Shown piece after piece: positions 8,171 through 17,083 of a DNA stretch of 64,000 bases. Numbering within the stretch: position 1 is the stretch's first letter; every line of letters starts with the position of its first letter. Origin of the DNA: JAEXNA01 sp037189585 (GTDB lineage: Bacteria; Vulcanimicrobiota; Xenobia; Xenobiales; JADMJV01). The notes beneath the pieces were generated by a model. It saw only the letters and a list, made by a program, of their open reading frames with translations, searched no databases and was not told the origin of the DNA. The DNA lies in the NCBI GenBank assembly GCA_037189585.1, contig JBBCJA010000014.1, forward strand, positions 1-64,000. The letters are read 5' to 3'. Position numbers and translations under genes: made by a program.

Positions 8171-9322
8171 CTATGTCTTTTTCTCCAACGGAGACGAGCG
8201 AGCCCAGTCGAAGTCGAAGAGTCGGTGAAGGCGCTCAGGAAGCGGTCCGTCGAGTATCACCAGACCGTAATTTCGACTTTTGTGAAAATAGTCGCTCTGC
8301 CAATTGGCTGTGCCAAGCCAAGCTTTACCCGCGTCACAGACCAGGTATTTGCTATGGTGGACCCGCGCGAAGGGGATCTTTCCTTCCTTGGCCTGTGGGA
8401 TGCGCAGAGCACGAATCTCCACGTTGTCCAGGGCGTCCAGGCTAACCAGGTGGTCAAAACCTTGACCTTTCTCTACCCAGTGACCCAGGATCATTCGAAC
8501 CTTCACTCCACGCGCGGCGGCTCCGCGCAGGGCATAATCTAGCGTGGGATCATACTCTTTCCCGTGATGGTCCAGCGGGCTGTAACTCAGTAACCCGATC
8601 TCGACGCTCTCTTTGGCCTCATCAAGAAGCTTCACGATTTCGACTTCGTCTCCAGCCGTCGCTGGCCCGTTCAAGGCGTTGGGACTAAAGGTCGGGACCA
8701 CTATGGAGTCTCCCACTATCACCGGCGCGCTGGAGGTCTCGGCCAGAGCCTTCGGAGGAGAGGCCTCTCCGGCGTGCTTCCACTCCCACAGGAAGGCTTG
8801 GCGATAGGGCTGGCAGAGCTCCCGAGAGACGAAGTGAACCCCCAGCTCACGAATGTGCTCAAGAGAGCGCCAGTCGAAGTTCTGACTGCCCACGAATCCT
8901 TCCCGACCGTCCACGAAGATGGCTTTGGCGTGCATCACCCCGTGATACCATTCTCCGACTCCCGAAGAGCGAACTTCGATTCCGTCCACGGCATCGAGCT
9001 CATCGAGACTCTCCGGGTACTGGGTACGGAACTTTCCGTCCACCAGAAGCCAAACCTTGACTCCTCGCTTAGCTGCCTTTTTCAGAGCCGCCATGACCGG
9101 CTCACTGGCTCGACCTTGTTCGTGAGCCAGATAAAAAGTTTGCCACAGAATCTCCGATTGGGCACCGTCGATCATCTCCAACCAGACATCTTTGGCCTGG
9201 CGAAGATCGGGCTGGTCGAGGTCGGTCTCCACAGGATAGGTCTCCACCAACTCGATGGATTGGGCCATGGCCGCGACATGAAAACAGCCGAGCAGCATCA
9301 GTCCCAGGAAGAATGTCCGCAT
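8171..9322 (-). CDS. Exported phospholipase D-like protein
   Basis: A 383-residue protein with a Sec signal peptide (MRTFFLGLMLLGCFHVAAMAQS) and two complete HKD motifs: HAK...D at H131/K133/D138 followed by GSQN, and HSK...D at H323/K325/D330 followed by GTAN. Two HKD halves form one active site in the PLD superfamily, which cleaves phosphodiester bonds in phospholipids or, in Nuc-like members, DNA. The ATG at 9322 is preferred over an in-frame GTG/ATG 13 codons upstream because GGAGG sits 7 bases before it and it begins the signal peptide. It starts 2 bases after the stop of the CHAT gene upstream, so the two are translationally coupled. Substrate unknown; the action is outside the cytoplasm. 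Confidence 0.9.
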   Translation of the reverse strand: MRTFFLGLMLLGCFHVAAMAQSIELVETYPVETDLDQPDLRQAKDVWLEMIDGAQSEILWQTFYLAHEQGRASEPVMAALKKAAKRGVKVWLLVDGKFRTQYPESLDELDAVDGIEVRSSGVGEWYHGVMHAKAIFVDGREGFVGSQNFDWRSLEHIRELGVHFVSRELCQPYRQAFLWEWKHAGEASPPKALAETSSAPVIVGDSIVVPTFSPNALNGPATAGDEVEIVKLLDEAKESVEIGLLSYSPLDHHGKEYDPTLDYALRGAAARGVKVRMILGHWVEKGQGFDHLVSLDALDNVEIRALRIPQAKEGKIPFARVHHSKYLVCDAGKAWLGTANWQSDYFHKSRNYGLVILDGPLPERLHRLFDFDWARSSPLEKKT

Positions 9323-9324
9323 CT

Positions 9325-12300
9325 CTACCTCCAGTCGCCGAAGAGGACGAATCCCGACCAATAGTAGGGGTGGGAAAATTTAGGATTGGCACGTACAGTC
9401 ATCTGAGCTTTGCGAAGCGCCTCGGCTTTATTATCGCCCTCGCGAATAGACCTGTAGAACTCGGTCATCAAAAGTGACGTGGACTCGTCATTGACGGCCC
9501 AAAGGCTTGCCACTACCGAGCGGGAGCCGGCCAGCCAGAACGCTTCGGCAAGACTGGCCACGTAGTTCTGACTTTGACCTTCTCCCATGGCCGTGTTGCA
9601 GGCGGAAAGCATAACGAGTGACTTTTGGCTCAAGTCGAGGGAGAAGATCTCGTCCTGGGAGACTTTCTCTCCCCCGGCCAAAGCCAGGTAGTTCTGCAGC
9701 GAATCCTCGAGATTCCACTCGCCGTGAGTGGCCAGGTGAAGAACCTGTCCCTGACTTCCAGCCTGCATGAAGGCGGCCTTGGTGGCTTCTTTTCCAGTGA
9801 ACAGTTTGGCTTGCGGGAACATCTCGGAAATCTGCCGGCCCTCGACGGTTGCCGCGGGCAGATCACCGGTGGCGTTGGCGAAGGCGACCAGGCTCTCGAG
9901 CTTTTCTCCCTCCGAGGTCAAGCGATTGAGATCGGTGGCCTTGGCTAGCTCCACAAGCCGTTTATCAGCGGCCAGCGGTTTCCCGGCGCTGTCCTCGAGG
10001 CAGGCGAAGGGTAAACTGTTGAGCCGGCCGGTCGGGATGAAAAGAATGGTGCTAGAGGACTGAAGTTGTGCCGCGATGGGGGCGATGAGGCGCTGATGGA
10101 GCGAGCGAGAGGCTTCGGAAAGGACCTTATCGTTCGGTGTGGCTCTTCGCAGCGCGCGAAGTAGCGTCACGACTTCTTTCTCGAGAGCCGCCTGCCCTAT
10201 GTCGACCTGCTGCAACCGGAAGGCCTCGGAGGTGACCAGGAAAATGTAGAGGGCGTCGGCAGCGGGGAAGTACTGCACCACAGCCAGGTCTTTGGGGAGA
10301 CTGGCCTGGATTTCGGCTAGACTCAGCGGGTCGACCTTAAGAATTCGACTGTAAAGGTCGGCATATTTTTGCCGTAATGCGCGGCTCTCGGTGAGGTAAC
10401 GCGCGCGATTGTCGGCCAGGAGCTTCTCTCCCTGTCCGAGTAGCTGATCGCGCGTGGGGGAAGCCGGTAAAGATTTGAGGCGATCGACCTCGCGGGCCAC
10501 GGAGGCCACGCCTTGCTCCATCTCGAGGCTCTGGCGAACATCGGACTGGGCCCTCTTTTGGCCTTCCATGCGAAGAGTGGCGGTCTGCAACTGTTGCCCC
10601 TCGGAAAGCACCGACCATGCTTTTTCCGGGCTCTGCTCCCCGATGGCGGCCTGGGTCTCCACCTGAGTCGCCTGCCAGGCTTGCTCGGCAGCTTGGCGGC
10701 CGCCGAGGCTTCGTACACCCATCAGGGGAAGCTGAGTCTGCAGAAACTCCTTGGCCTGGGCCGCGTATCGCCCCGCTTTTTCCCACTCGCCCGACTTCTG
10801 GTGATCCTCAGCCAAGAGACCGGCGGCTTTGGCTCCCTGGCTTACGAAAGAATATTTTTGAGCAAGCTCGAGGGCTTGGGTCCAACAAGCTCGCGCGTCG
10901 ACCGATGACCCGAGAACGGCGAAGCGTTGGCCGAAGAGGAGCAGGTACTTGACGGTCGCCTCGGGGTTTTCCGTCGTGAGAATCTCGCGTTGAGCCTGTC
11001 GTAGGGATTCTGGTCGTTTCGCAGCCGGAGTCTCTTTCGCCAGAGACTCAAGGTAGTGGAGCCGAGCGTATAATTCGGGAATGAAGCCGGCCGAACGGAG
11101 CTCGAACTTGGGTTGACCGGGAATCTGGAAAAGCTCGCTCTCGACATTGACAAGGTAGCTCTCGACGAGCGCGCGCAGCCCGACGACGAGCCCCCCCAAC
11201 CCCTCGTCGACCTCAGGCGTTGCTTCCAGCAGATAAGTGTAACCGTCGAGAAGCGCTAGAAAATAAGCGGTGTGCCCGGAGAACTCATCCTGGTGCCAGA
11301 GTAAGGACTCCCCTGGGAGCTCTAGGCTTTGAGAGTCGACAGCCATAATCCAGGTCAAAAATCTATTCCCGATAAGCTCTATGACAGTTTCTTTGGATTC
11401 CGGGAATTGGGCAACCTCGTCGATCCAAAACTTTATGGCGGCACGCCCCGCCGGCCAGTCGTAGTCATCCCCGATGAGAGTCTTGGGGGTGTATCCATCA
11501 AGAATAGCCCAGGCCGTTCGAAACTCTTTGAGAAATTGCTCCGCCGTGGGCTGAAATCCCCGTGCGCGGCGGAGTTGGTAGTCGGCTGTGCGCAGGCTGA
11601 AGCGAAAGACCGGTTCGGGAGGTCCGTCTGTGAGCGCGGACCGGGCATCCTGGAGAAACTTGCTAGCGAGCTCCCATCGAGCCTGTCGGGCCGCGGCTCG
11701 AAATCCCGCGAAGCGAAGTCCGGCTTCGGTCATCCGGTCACCGTCTTGTTCAACAAAAGCGTCGATCTGAGCGGGCAAGTCCCCGATCAATCCGAGATCG
11801 ATCTGAAGGAAAAGCTTGGTCAGCTCCAGACCGAGACGAAATTCATCGTTGAGGGTCGCTCTTTCCTCCGGCGAGAGTTGGCGCACGACCTCCTGAGCGA
11901 CCTTGTCAAAGCTGTCGAACTCGGAAATAAGCAGCCTGGGATGGGACAGCTGCGCGGCAAGCTCGATACGCATGCCTTTGGCCAGAAGCGGCCTCATAAT
12001 ACGCTGAGACTTCTCATCAAGGTCCGCTGGGAAAGCCGGGCTCTCCCAGTAGCGGTCCTCGACATCATTGTCGTTGGGCAACGGGCGCTTGTTCGGCCGA
12101 TATCGCTCCCAGTAAGCTAGAAAGCGCGAGTCGGCATCCGAACCGCCGGATCCGACCTCTTTGATAATGGCCATAGGTTCAGGGTCACCGAACAGTTGCT
12201 CGATGTCATGAGCCAAACGTACAGCCAAGGACGCAAAATCCTCTGCCTTCTTCGAGTCAGAGGCATCGAATCTGAGCGACTGAAGAACCGCGATCACAAA

Positions 12301-12516
12301 GGCTCTTCGAGTCAACCCCGGCCGCCTTCCGATCAACTCCTGGTAGACCTCGGGTGTCGCTGTTTGGGCTTCCAGTAGACGGGTGGTGAGGGCGGCCGCC
12401 TCACTGTCCTCGATGTCCTCCCAGAGAGGCTGAGCCGAAACAGCGCCAAGGAAAAGCCAGAGACAAAGAGTGACGCCGCTAATAAACGCGCTGAGTTGTC
12501 GAATTAATGTAGCCAC
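9325..12516 (-). CDS. Exported CHAT-domain (caspase-fold) protein, copy 1
   Basis: A 1063-residue protein with an N-terminal signal peptide (hydrophobic core about residues 10-28, cleavage near VSAQP). A long helical, TPR-like region (about 30-700) leads to a C-terminal CHAT domain (about 740-1063). The catalytic dyad is visible: His931 in LATHGEW and Cys973 in LSACNTAMGEG, then the family-typical SVVASLWAVND and YYWSGFVLFGDW end. CHAT proteases are caspase/separase relatives, often activated by partners sensed through their repeats. The start is GTG at 12516, two bases after the stop of the paralogous gene. Export is unusual, because characterised CHAT proteases of defence systems act in the cytoplasm. 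It could be a periplasmic protease or an inactive scaffold, but the intact dyad favours activity. Confidence 0.88.
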   Translation of the reverse strand: MATLIRQLSAFISGVTLCLWLFLGAVSAQPLWEDIEDSEAAALTTRLLEAQTATPEVYQELIGRRPGLTRRAFVIAVLQSLRFDASDSKKAEDFASLAVRLAHDIEQLFGDPEPMAIIKEVGSGGSDADSRFLAYWERYRPNKRPLPNDNDVEDRYWESPAFPADLDEKSQRIMRPLLAKGMRIELAAQLSHPRLLISEFDSFDKVAQEVVRQLSPEERATLNDEFRLGLELTKLFLQIDLGLIGDLPAQIDAFVEQDGDRMTEAGLRFAGFRAAARQARWELASKFLQDARSALTDGPPEPVFRFSLRTADYQLRRARGFQPTAEQFLKEFRTAWAILDGYTPKTLIGDDYDWPAGRAAIKFWIDEVAQFPESKETVIELIGNRFLTWIMAVDSQSLELPGESLLWHQDEFSGHTAYFLALLDGYTYLLEATPEVDEGLGGLVVGLRALVESYLVNVESELFQIPGQPKFELRSAGFIPELYARLHYLESLAKETPAAKRPESLRQAQREILTTENPEATVKYLLLFGQRFAVLGSSVDARACWTQALELAQKYSFVSQGAKAAGLLAEDHQKSGEWEKAGRYAAQAKEFLQTQLPLMGVRSLGGRQAAEQAWQATQVETQAAIGEQSPEKAWSVLSEGQQLQTATLRMEGQKRAQSDVRQSLEMEQGVASVAREVDRLKSLPASPTRDQLLGQGEKLLADNRARYLTESRALRQKYADLYSRILKVDPLSLAEIQASLPKDLAVVQYFPAADALYIFLVTSEAFRLQQVDIGQAALEKEVVTLLRALRRATPNDKVLSEASRSLHQRLIAPIAAQLQSSSTILFIPTGRLNSLPFACLEDSAGKPLAADKRLVELAKATDLNRLTSEGEKLESLVAFANATGDLPAATVEGRQISEMFPQAKLFTGKEATKAAFMQAGSQGQVLHLATHGEWNLEDSLQNYLALAGGEKVSQDEIFSLDLSQKSLVMLSACNTAMGEGQSQNYVASLAEAFWLAGSRSVVASLWAVNDESTSLLMTEFYRSIREGDNKAEALRKAQMTVRANPKFSHPYYWSGFVLFGDWR

Positions 12517-12518
12517 GG

Positions 12519-15374
12519 TTACTGCCAGTCGCCGAAGAGGATGAAGCCGGCCCAGTAGTAGGGGTGTTGGAACTTCGGGTTGTTTCGCACCGTCATCTGA
12601 GCCTCGCGGAGAGCCTCGGCTTTAGGCTGACCTTCTTTGAGGTTCTTGTAGAACTCGGTCATCAAAAGTGAGGTGGACTCATCGTTGACGGCCCAGAGAC
12701 TGGCCACCACCGAGCGAGAACCGGCTAGCCAGAACGCCTCGGCCAAGCTGGCCACGTACTTGACCTCCCCACCGCCTTCCCCCATCGCTGTGTTGCAGGC
12801 CGAAAGAATGACCAGTGACGTATCGGCGAGATCGAGAGAGAAGATCTCATCCTGCCGGACTTGCTGGTTTCCGGCCATGGCGAGAAAGTTAGACAGAGAG
12901 TTTTCGATGTTCCATTCCCCGTGGGTGGCTAAGTGCAAAGCCTGTCCCTTGCTGCCGTGGGCGGTGAAGGCGTCCTTGGTGGCTTTGGAGCCTTCAAAAA
13001 GCTGAGAGTCGGGGAAAAGAGCCGCAATCCGCTTGCCTTCCAGGGATGCCGCGGGAAGGTCGCCGGTGGCGTTGGCGAAGGCGACGACGTGCTGGATAGG
13101 CTCCGGTTTGTCACCTGGTATACGTGTCAGGTCGGTGGTTTTCGCTAACTCCAGCAATTTCTTGGACTGGGCCAGAGGGGTTCCAGTGGAATCGGTTAGA
13201 GCCGCGAACGGCACACTGTAGAGCCTTCCCGAGGGAATAAGAACAAGGGTCTCCTTGCCGGAGATATCCTTGGCCACCGGCGCGATGAGCCAGTCGTAGA
13301 GCTTGCGAGACTCGGCCGCGACCACGGGGTCGTTCGCCACACCTTTACGCACGCTGCGAGTGAAAAGACTGGAGGAACTTTCCAGGACCTGGTTGGTCAC
13401 GGGAACGTTACGCAGGCGAAAGTTCTCCGCAGTGACCACGAAGATATAGAGAGCGTCCTCGGTGGAGAAGTACTGCACGACCGCGAGATCGGCGGGGAGG
13501 TTCTTTTGAACTTCGGGAAGATTGAGAGGGTCGAAGCGGAGAACCCGGTTATAGAGCTCGGAATAGTTCTGGCGTAGTTTGCGGCTCTCGGCTAAAAACT
13601 TGGCTCGACCATCGGCAAGTAGGCTCTGAGCGTCCCCGAGCAGGGAGTTACGAGTGGGAGATTCGGGCATCTCCTCGAGACGTTGGACCTCCGCCGACAG
13701 CGCCGCTACTTGAGACTCCTGACGCTGCAACTGCTGAGCTTCCGCCTGAGCCTCTTTCTGTCCCTCCATGGCGTAGGTGGCGGACTGGACCTGTTGACCA
13801 CGAGTCAGAGCGACCAGAGCTTTCTCGGGATCCTCGGAGGCGACGGCGGCTTTGACCGAAAGGTCGGTCAGTTCCTGGGCGATGGTCACCGCCGCCTGCC
13901 CTTGCTCACTGCGGGCACTGAGTGCGGGGACGGACTTCTCCAGGGCACCGGAAGCGATGTCGGCGTAGTGGCTGGCCTCTTTCCAATCCTGGCGGCGTCC
14001 GTATTCCTTGGCCAGTAGGGTGGCGGCGTCGACCTGACGCTGAACGAAGGAGAGTCTTTGGGCGATCTCGAGGGCGGACTGCCAGGAAGCGATGGCGCTC
14101 TCGTAGGACTTGAGCTCGGCGAATCGCTGTCCGGCAGCCAGGAGATAGTCGACCGCGGCCTCGGGATTCCTGGCTTCCTTTATTTTGGTGACCCCTATGT
14201 CGAGAAGCCGCAGGCGCTGCTCAGGTGTTTTGCTCTGGTCGAAGGTGTCGATGTATCGACAACGGGCGATGAGTTCGGGAATGAGTCCCCCGTTACTCAG
14301 TTCGTAAGGAGGAAATCCCGGTCCAATGAAGGCCCGCATCTGAACTTGTGGGCTCAAGAGAGAGACCACGACTTCTTCAAAACCGTTAAGCGTTTCAGTA
14401 GAGTTAGTAGCTTCAGGAATGGCGGCGCAGAGATAGGTGATCTGATCAGCTGAGGCCACGGCCATCGCGACCATGTCGAAAACTTGCAGCAGACCGTCAA
14501 CACTGTCGGTATCAGGTTTCCAGTTGTCAAAGAGCGTGACCCAGGCTGTGATGTCGTTGGCGATGGTCAGGATCGCGCCCTGACTGGCTTCGGGATGGGG
14601 AGCCATCATGTCGACCCAGGCGCGAGTGGCCAATCGACCGTAACTCCAGCTAAGATCCTGCTCTTTCATGGTCAGTGGGCGATATGGCTTCAAGGCTACC
14701 CAGGCTTTTTGAAATTCAGAACTGATGGTTTCTGAAGTGGCCTGACTGCCCTTGAGTTGACGGAGCCCGAACTCGGCCGTGCGCGCGGCATACTCCAGGA
14801 TGGGATCGCGATCGTCTCCATCCTGGTCCAGGGCCTTTCGAGCTCCCTTGAGGTATCTCTCCGCCAGCTCGAGGCGGTTTTGTCGCGCGGCGGCGCGATA
14901 ACCCGTGAGATTGACCGCGGCGATAACTCGGGGCTCGAGTTTTTCTCGAAGAAGAATAGGCGCTTGCCGTTCGAAACGATCGAGTAAGCCCGATTCCGCC
15001 ATGATGACTAATTTGTGAAGTTCGATCTCGGTCTCGATCTCCTGAGTCAAGAGTTCGTCGGCGGTTTTGGGGTCCAGGCCGTGCTTGGTCAAAAGGCGGC
15101 GAATGTTGGAGACCACGTCGGGATAGCTATCGAGTTCAGAGATTATAAGATCGCTGTGGGATAAGATGGTGGCATACCTCATCCTCATCAACTTGACTAA
15201 GGCCAGGCTGACGATGGCCTCGAGTTTTTCCTCCTGAGTGCCTGTCAGCGTGGGAAAACTGGCGTCGATCACCTCGGGCTCGGGCTCGTTTTGAGCCAAG
15301 CCTGGGACGGAAAGAGACAGAATCAGGTAAAAAGCTAGTAGCCAGCGTACAGGTCTGTTCGTTCGCGCGTTCAT
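12519..15374 (-). CDS. Exported CHAT-domain (caspase-fold) protein, copy 2
   Basis: A 951-residue paralogue of the following gene. It has a signal peptide (LLAFYLILSLSVPGLAQ), a helical repeat region including a recognisable TPR-like stretch around residues 400-520 (LLAAGQRFAELKSYESAIASW), a coiled-coil-like segment about 540-600, and a CHAT domain with His818 (LATHGEW) and Cys860 (LSACNTAMGEG). The His-Cys spacing of 42 residues is the same in both paralogues. The C-terminal 350 residues are nearly collinear between the two while the N-terminal sensor-like regions diverge, as expected if the protease part is conserved and the recognition part varies. GAGGGG precedes the ATG by 7 bases. It sits 15 bases after the PH-like gene. 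Confidence 0.88.
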   Translation of the reverse strand: MNARTNRPVRWLLAFYLILSLSVPGLAQNEPEPEVIDASFPTLTGTQEEKLEAIVSLALVKLMRMRYATILSHSDLIISELDSYPDVVSNIRRLLTKHGLDPKTADELLTQEIETEIELHKLVIMAESGLLDRFERQAPILLREKLEPRVIAAVNLTGYRAAARQNRLELAERYLKGARKALDQDGDDRDPILEYAARTAEFGLRQLKGSQATSETISSEFQKAWVALKPYRPLTMKEQDLSWSYGRLATRAWVDMMAPHPEASQGAILTIANDITAWVTLFDNWKPDTDSVDGLLQVFDMVAMAVASADQITYLCAAIPEATNSTETLNGFEEVVVSLLSPQVQMRAFIGPGFPPYELSNGGLIPELIARCRYIDTFDQSKTPEQRLRLLDIGVTKIKEARNPEAAVDYLLAAGQRFAELKSYESAIASWQSALEIAQRLSFVQRQVDAATLLAKEYGRRQDWKEASHYADIASGALEKSVPALSARSEQGQAAVTIAQELTDLSVKAAVASEDPEKALVALTRGQQVQSATYAMEGQKEAQAEAQQLQRQESQVAALSAEVQRLEEMPESPTRNSLLGDAQSLLADGRAKFLAESRKLRQNYSELYNRVLRFDPLNLPEVQKNLPADLAVVQYFSTEDALYIFVVTAENFRLRNVPVTNQVLESSSSLFTRSVRKGVANDPVVAAESRKLYDWLIAPVAKDISGKETLVLIPSGRLYSVPFAALTDSTGTPLAQSKKLLELAKTTDLTRIPGDKPEPIQHVVAFANATGDLPAASLEGKRIAALFPDSQLFEGSKATKDAFTAHGSKGQALHLATHGEWNIENSLSNFLAMAGNQQVRQDEIFSLDLADTSLVILSACNTAMGEGGGEVKYVASLAEAFWLAGSRSVVASLWAVNDESTSLLMTEFYKNLKEGQPKAEALREAQMTVRNNPKFQHPYYWAGFILFGDWQ

Positions 15375-15389
15375 ATCATACCCCTCAAA

Positions 15390-15917
15390 CTACTCGGTAT
15401 CGCGATAGCGAAGGCCACGCCGCTCCTGCTCGGCAAGATAGGCCTTGCGGATGATCTCTCGTACCTCCAGCGGTTTGTCCACGTTGGAAAGAACGATCTC
15501 GGGATTGTTGGTGTCGGTGGAAAAAACGGTGATGTCTCCGATGTTGATCGTCCGCTCACCCGCATGCTGCTTGATCTTCGTGTCCCGCACGCGGATGAGA
15601 TCGACCTCCTCGATGTCCCGTCCGATCAATCCACGATAGATTCGCAACCTCTGGCTGGTCAGCTCGTATCGCACCCGCAAAGTCATGAAAGGTCGACCCG
15701 TCCAGAGCACGACCTCCTCCTCGTTGCCGTTGACCCTCGAGGCAAACGCCTCAGGGCTCTCTTCCAGGCCTTCCAACACGGCGAACATCGAATCGGAAAT
15801 GGCTCTGACCAGGCCTTGCAGTTGACCGGGAGGCAGAGCACTGAGATCGGTCTTGGACTCCTCAAGCGAACTGTAGAAGCTACGGTTGACGATGTCACGG
15901 ACTTGATCTCTGTTCAT
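15390..15917 (-). CDS. PH-like domain protein, first gene of the CHAT/PLD operon
   Basis: A 175-residue soluble protein. Residues about 65-165 look like a bacterial PH-like (bPH2/DUF304-type) domain: VLWTGRPFMTLRVRYELTSQRLRIYRGLIGR, then EEVDLIRVRDTKIKQ and GDITVFSTD, ending in a C-terminal helix (PLEVREIIRKAYLAEQER). Residues 1-60 are helical. There is no signal peptide or membrane anchor, unlike many bPH2 proteins. It opens a four-gene minus-strand operon, so it may be the cytoplasmic or membrane-facing regulator of the exported proteins, which is inference. Its start lies only about 50 bases from the divergent DUF952-phosphorylase gene. Confidence 0.65.
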   Translation of the reverse strand: MNRDQVRDIVNRSFYSSLEESKTDLSALPPGQLQGLVRAISDSMFAVLEGLEESPEAFASRVNGNEEEVVLWTGRPFMTLRVRYELTSQRLRIYRGLIGRDIEEVDLIRVRDTKIKQHAGERTINIGDITVFSTDTNNPEIVLSNVDKPLEVREIIRKAYLAEQERRGLRYRDTE

Positions 15918-15967
15918 TCTCCACTGTTTGGCGAGGTCACACAGACACCTGCTCGAAGCGTTAGCCT

Positions 15968-17059
15968 GTGGAGTACCTCTATCATTTGACTCCCTGGCCC
16001 TGCCGGAGCGAAACGGCGCTGATCCCGGACAGTCTAACGAAAGAAGGGTTCGTGCACCTCTCCAGCGCGGCTCAGGTTCCCCGGACGGCGCGCCGATGGT
16101 TCGCCGCCGAATCGACCCTCGGCCTCCTGGTGCTCGATCCGTCCGGCTGGGGAGAGGCTCTGCGTTGGGAGGACCTCTACGGTCATGGCGAAGCTTTCCC
16201 TCACCTCTACGGCCCTATCCCCGACAGCTCCGTGGTAGCGATTCTTCGTTTGGCGCAAGACCAAGCCGGAGAGTTCCCCTGGCCCAAAGGGTGGCAAGCC
16301 ACACTCTCTCCGTTAGTCGAGGGCCCAGACGAAGGAGAAGCTCTGATCGAGCCAGGTCGGAGATTCCCTCAACCCGTCCTACCGGAGCGAGCGGTCTTGA
16401 CTCTGTTTCCTCAAGCGATCACAATTCTGGCACGCCGTCCGGGCGTCGAGCGTCTGGAACGCCCTGGCTCAGCCATCGGGCCCGACCCCGTTTTGCTGCT
16501 AGAACATCAGGGGCATCGCCTGGCCGTTTGCTCACCCGGCGTGGGAGGGCCACTCGCCGCCGCCGCTTTGGAGGAGCTGATCGCGCTAGGTTGTCGGAAG
16601 TTTGTTCTGTGCGGAGGCGCGGGAGCGCTCACCCCGGAGTTGGAGCTAGGTGGCCTGGTGCTGGTCGAGCGCGCTTTGCGCGATGAGGGAGTGTCGCACC
16701 ACTATTTACCGTCATCGGAGTCGGTGGAGGTCGACGAGAAGGGACTTGCCGCGTTGGCGGATCGCCTGAGAAGTCTGGGGACACCCTTCGTTCAAGGAGC
16801 GACCTGGACCACCGACGCCCTCTATCGAGAGACTCCGAGTCGAATTGAGCGCCGTCGACAAGCCGGCGCGTTGACGGTGGAGATGGAGTGCGCCTCGCTT
16901 CTCGCCATAGCCCGGTTTCGAAAGGTCCAGTTGGTGCCCATCCTTTTTTGCGGAGACAGTTTGGCCGGAGGTGTGTGGGACTTCCGCGACTGGACCGCCG
17001 CCGAGAGTCTGCACGACCGCGTGTTCTGGTTGGCGGCCGAAGCTGCTTTGGCGCTGTGA
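15968..17059 (+). CDS. DUF952 domain fused to a nucleoside phosphorylase-like domain
   Basis: A 363-residue two-domain protein. Residues 1-105 match DUF952 (YHLTPWP, LTKEGFVHLSSAAQVP, LRWEDLYGHGEAFPHLYGPIP), a small fold distantly like ADP-ribosyltransferases. Residues about 140-363 match the PNP_UDP_1 phosphorylase family: VCSPGVGGPLAAAALEELIALG, GGAGALTPELELGG, and VEMECASLLAIARFR, where the Met-Glu pair contacts ribose in uridine phosphorylases. Likely chemistry is phosphorolysis of a nucleoside, perhaps with DUF952 giving a linked NAD- or nucleotide-related activity; that part is inference. The start is GTG at 15968 with no strong ribosome-binding site, and the first residues (EYLYHLTP) are already the domain start. 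Confidence 0.85.
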   Translation: MEYLYHLTPWPCRSETALIPDSLTKEGFVHLSSAAQVPRTARRWFAAESTLGLLVLDPSGWGEALRWEDLYGHGEAFPHLYGPIPDSSVVAILRLAQDQAGEFPWPKGWQATLSPLVEGPDEGEALIEPGRRFPQPVLPERAVLTLFPQAITILARRPGVERLERPGSAIGPDPVLLLEHQGHRLAVCSPGVGGPLAAAALEELIALGCRKFVLCGGAGALTPELELGGLVLVERALRDEGVSHHYLPSSESVEVDEKGLAALADRLRSLGTPFVQGATWTTDALYRETPSRIERRRQAGALTVEMECASLLAIARFRKVQLVPILFCGDSLAGGVWDFRDWTAAESLHDRVFWLAAEAALAL

Positions 17060-17083
17060 GGGCGGGCCCGCGCATCAACCGGT

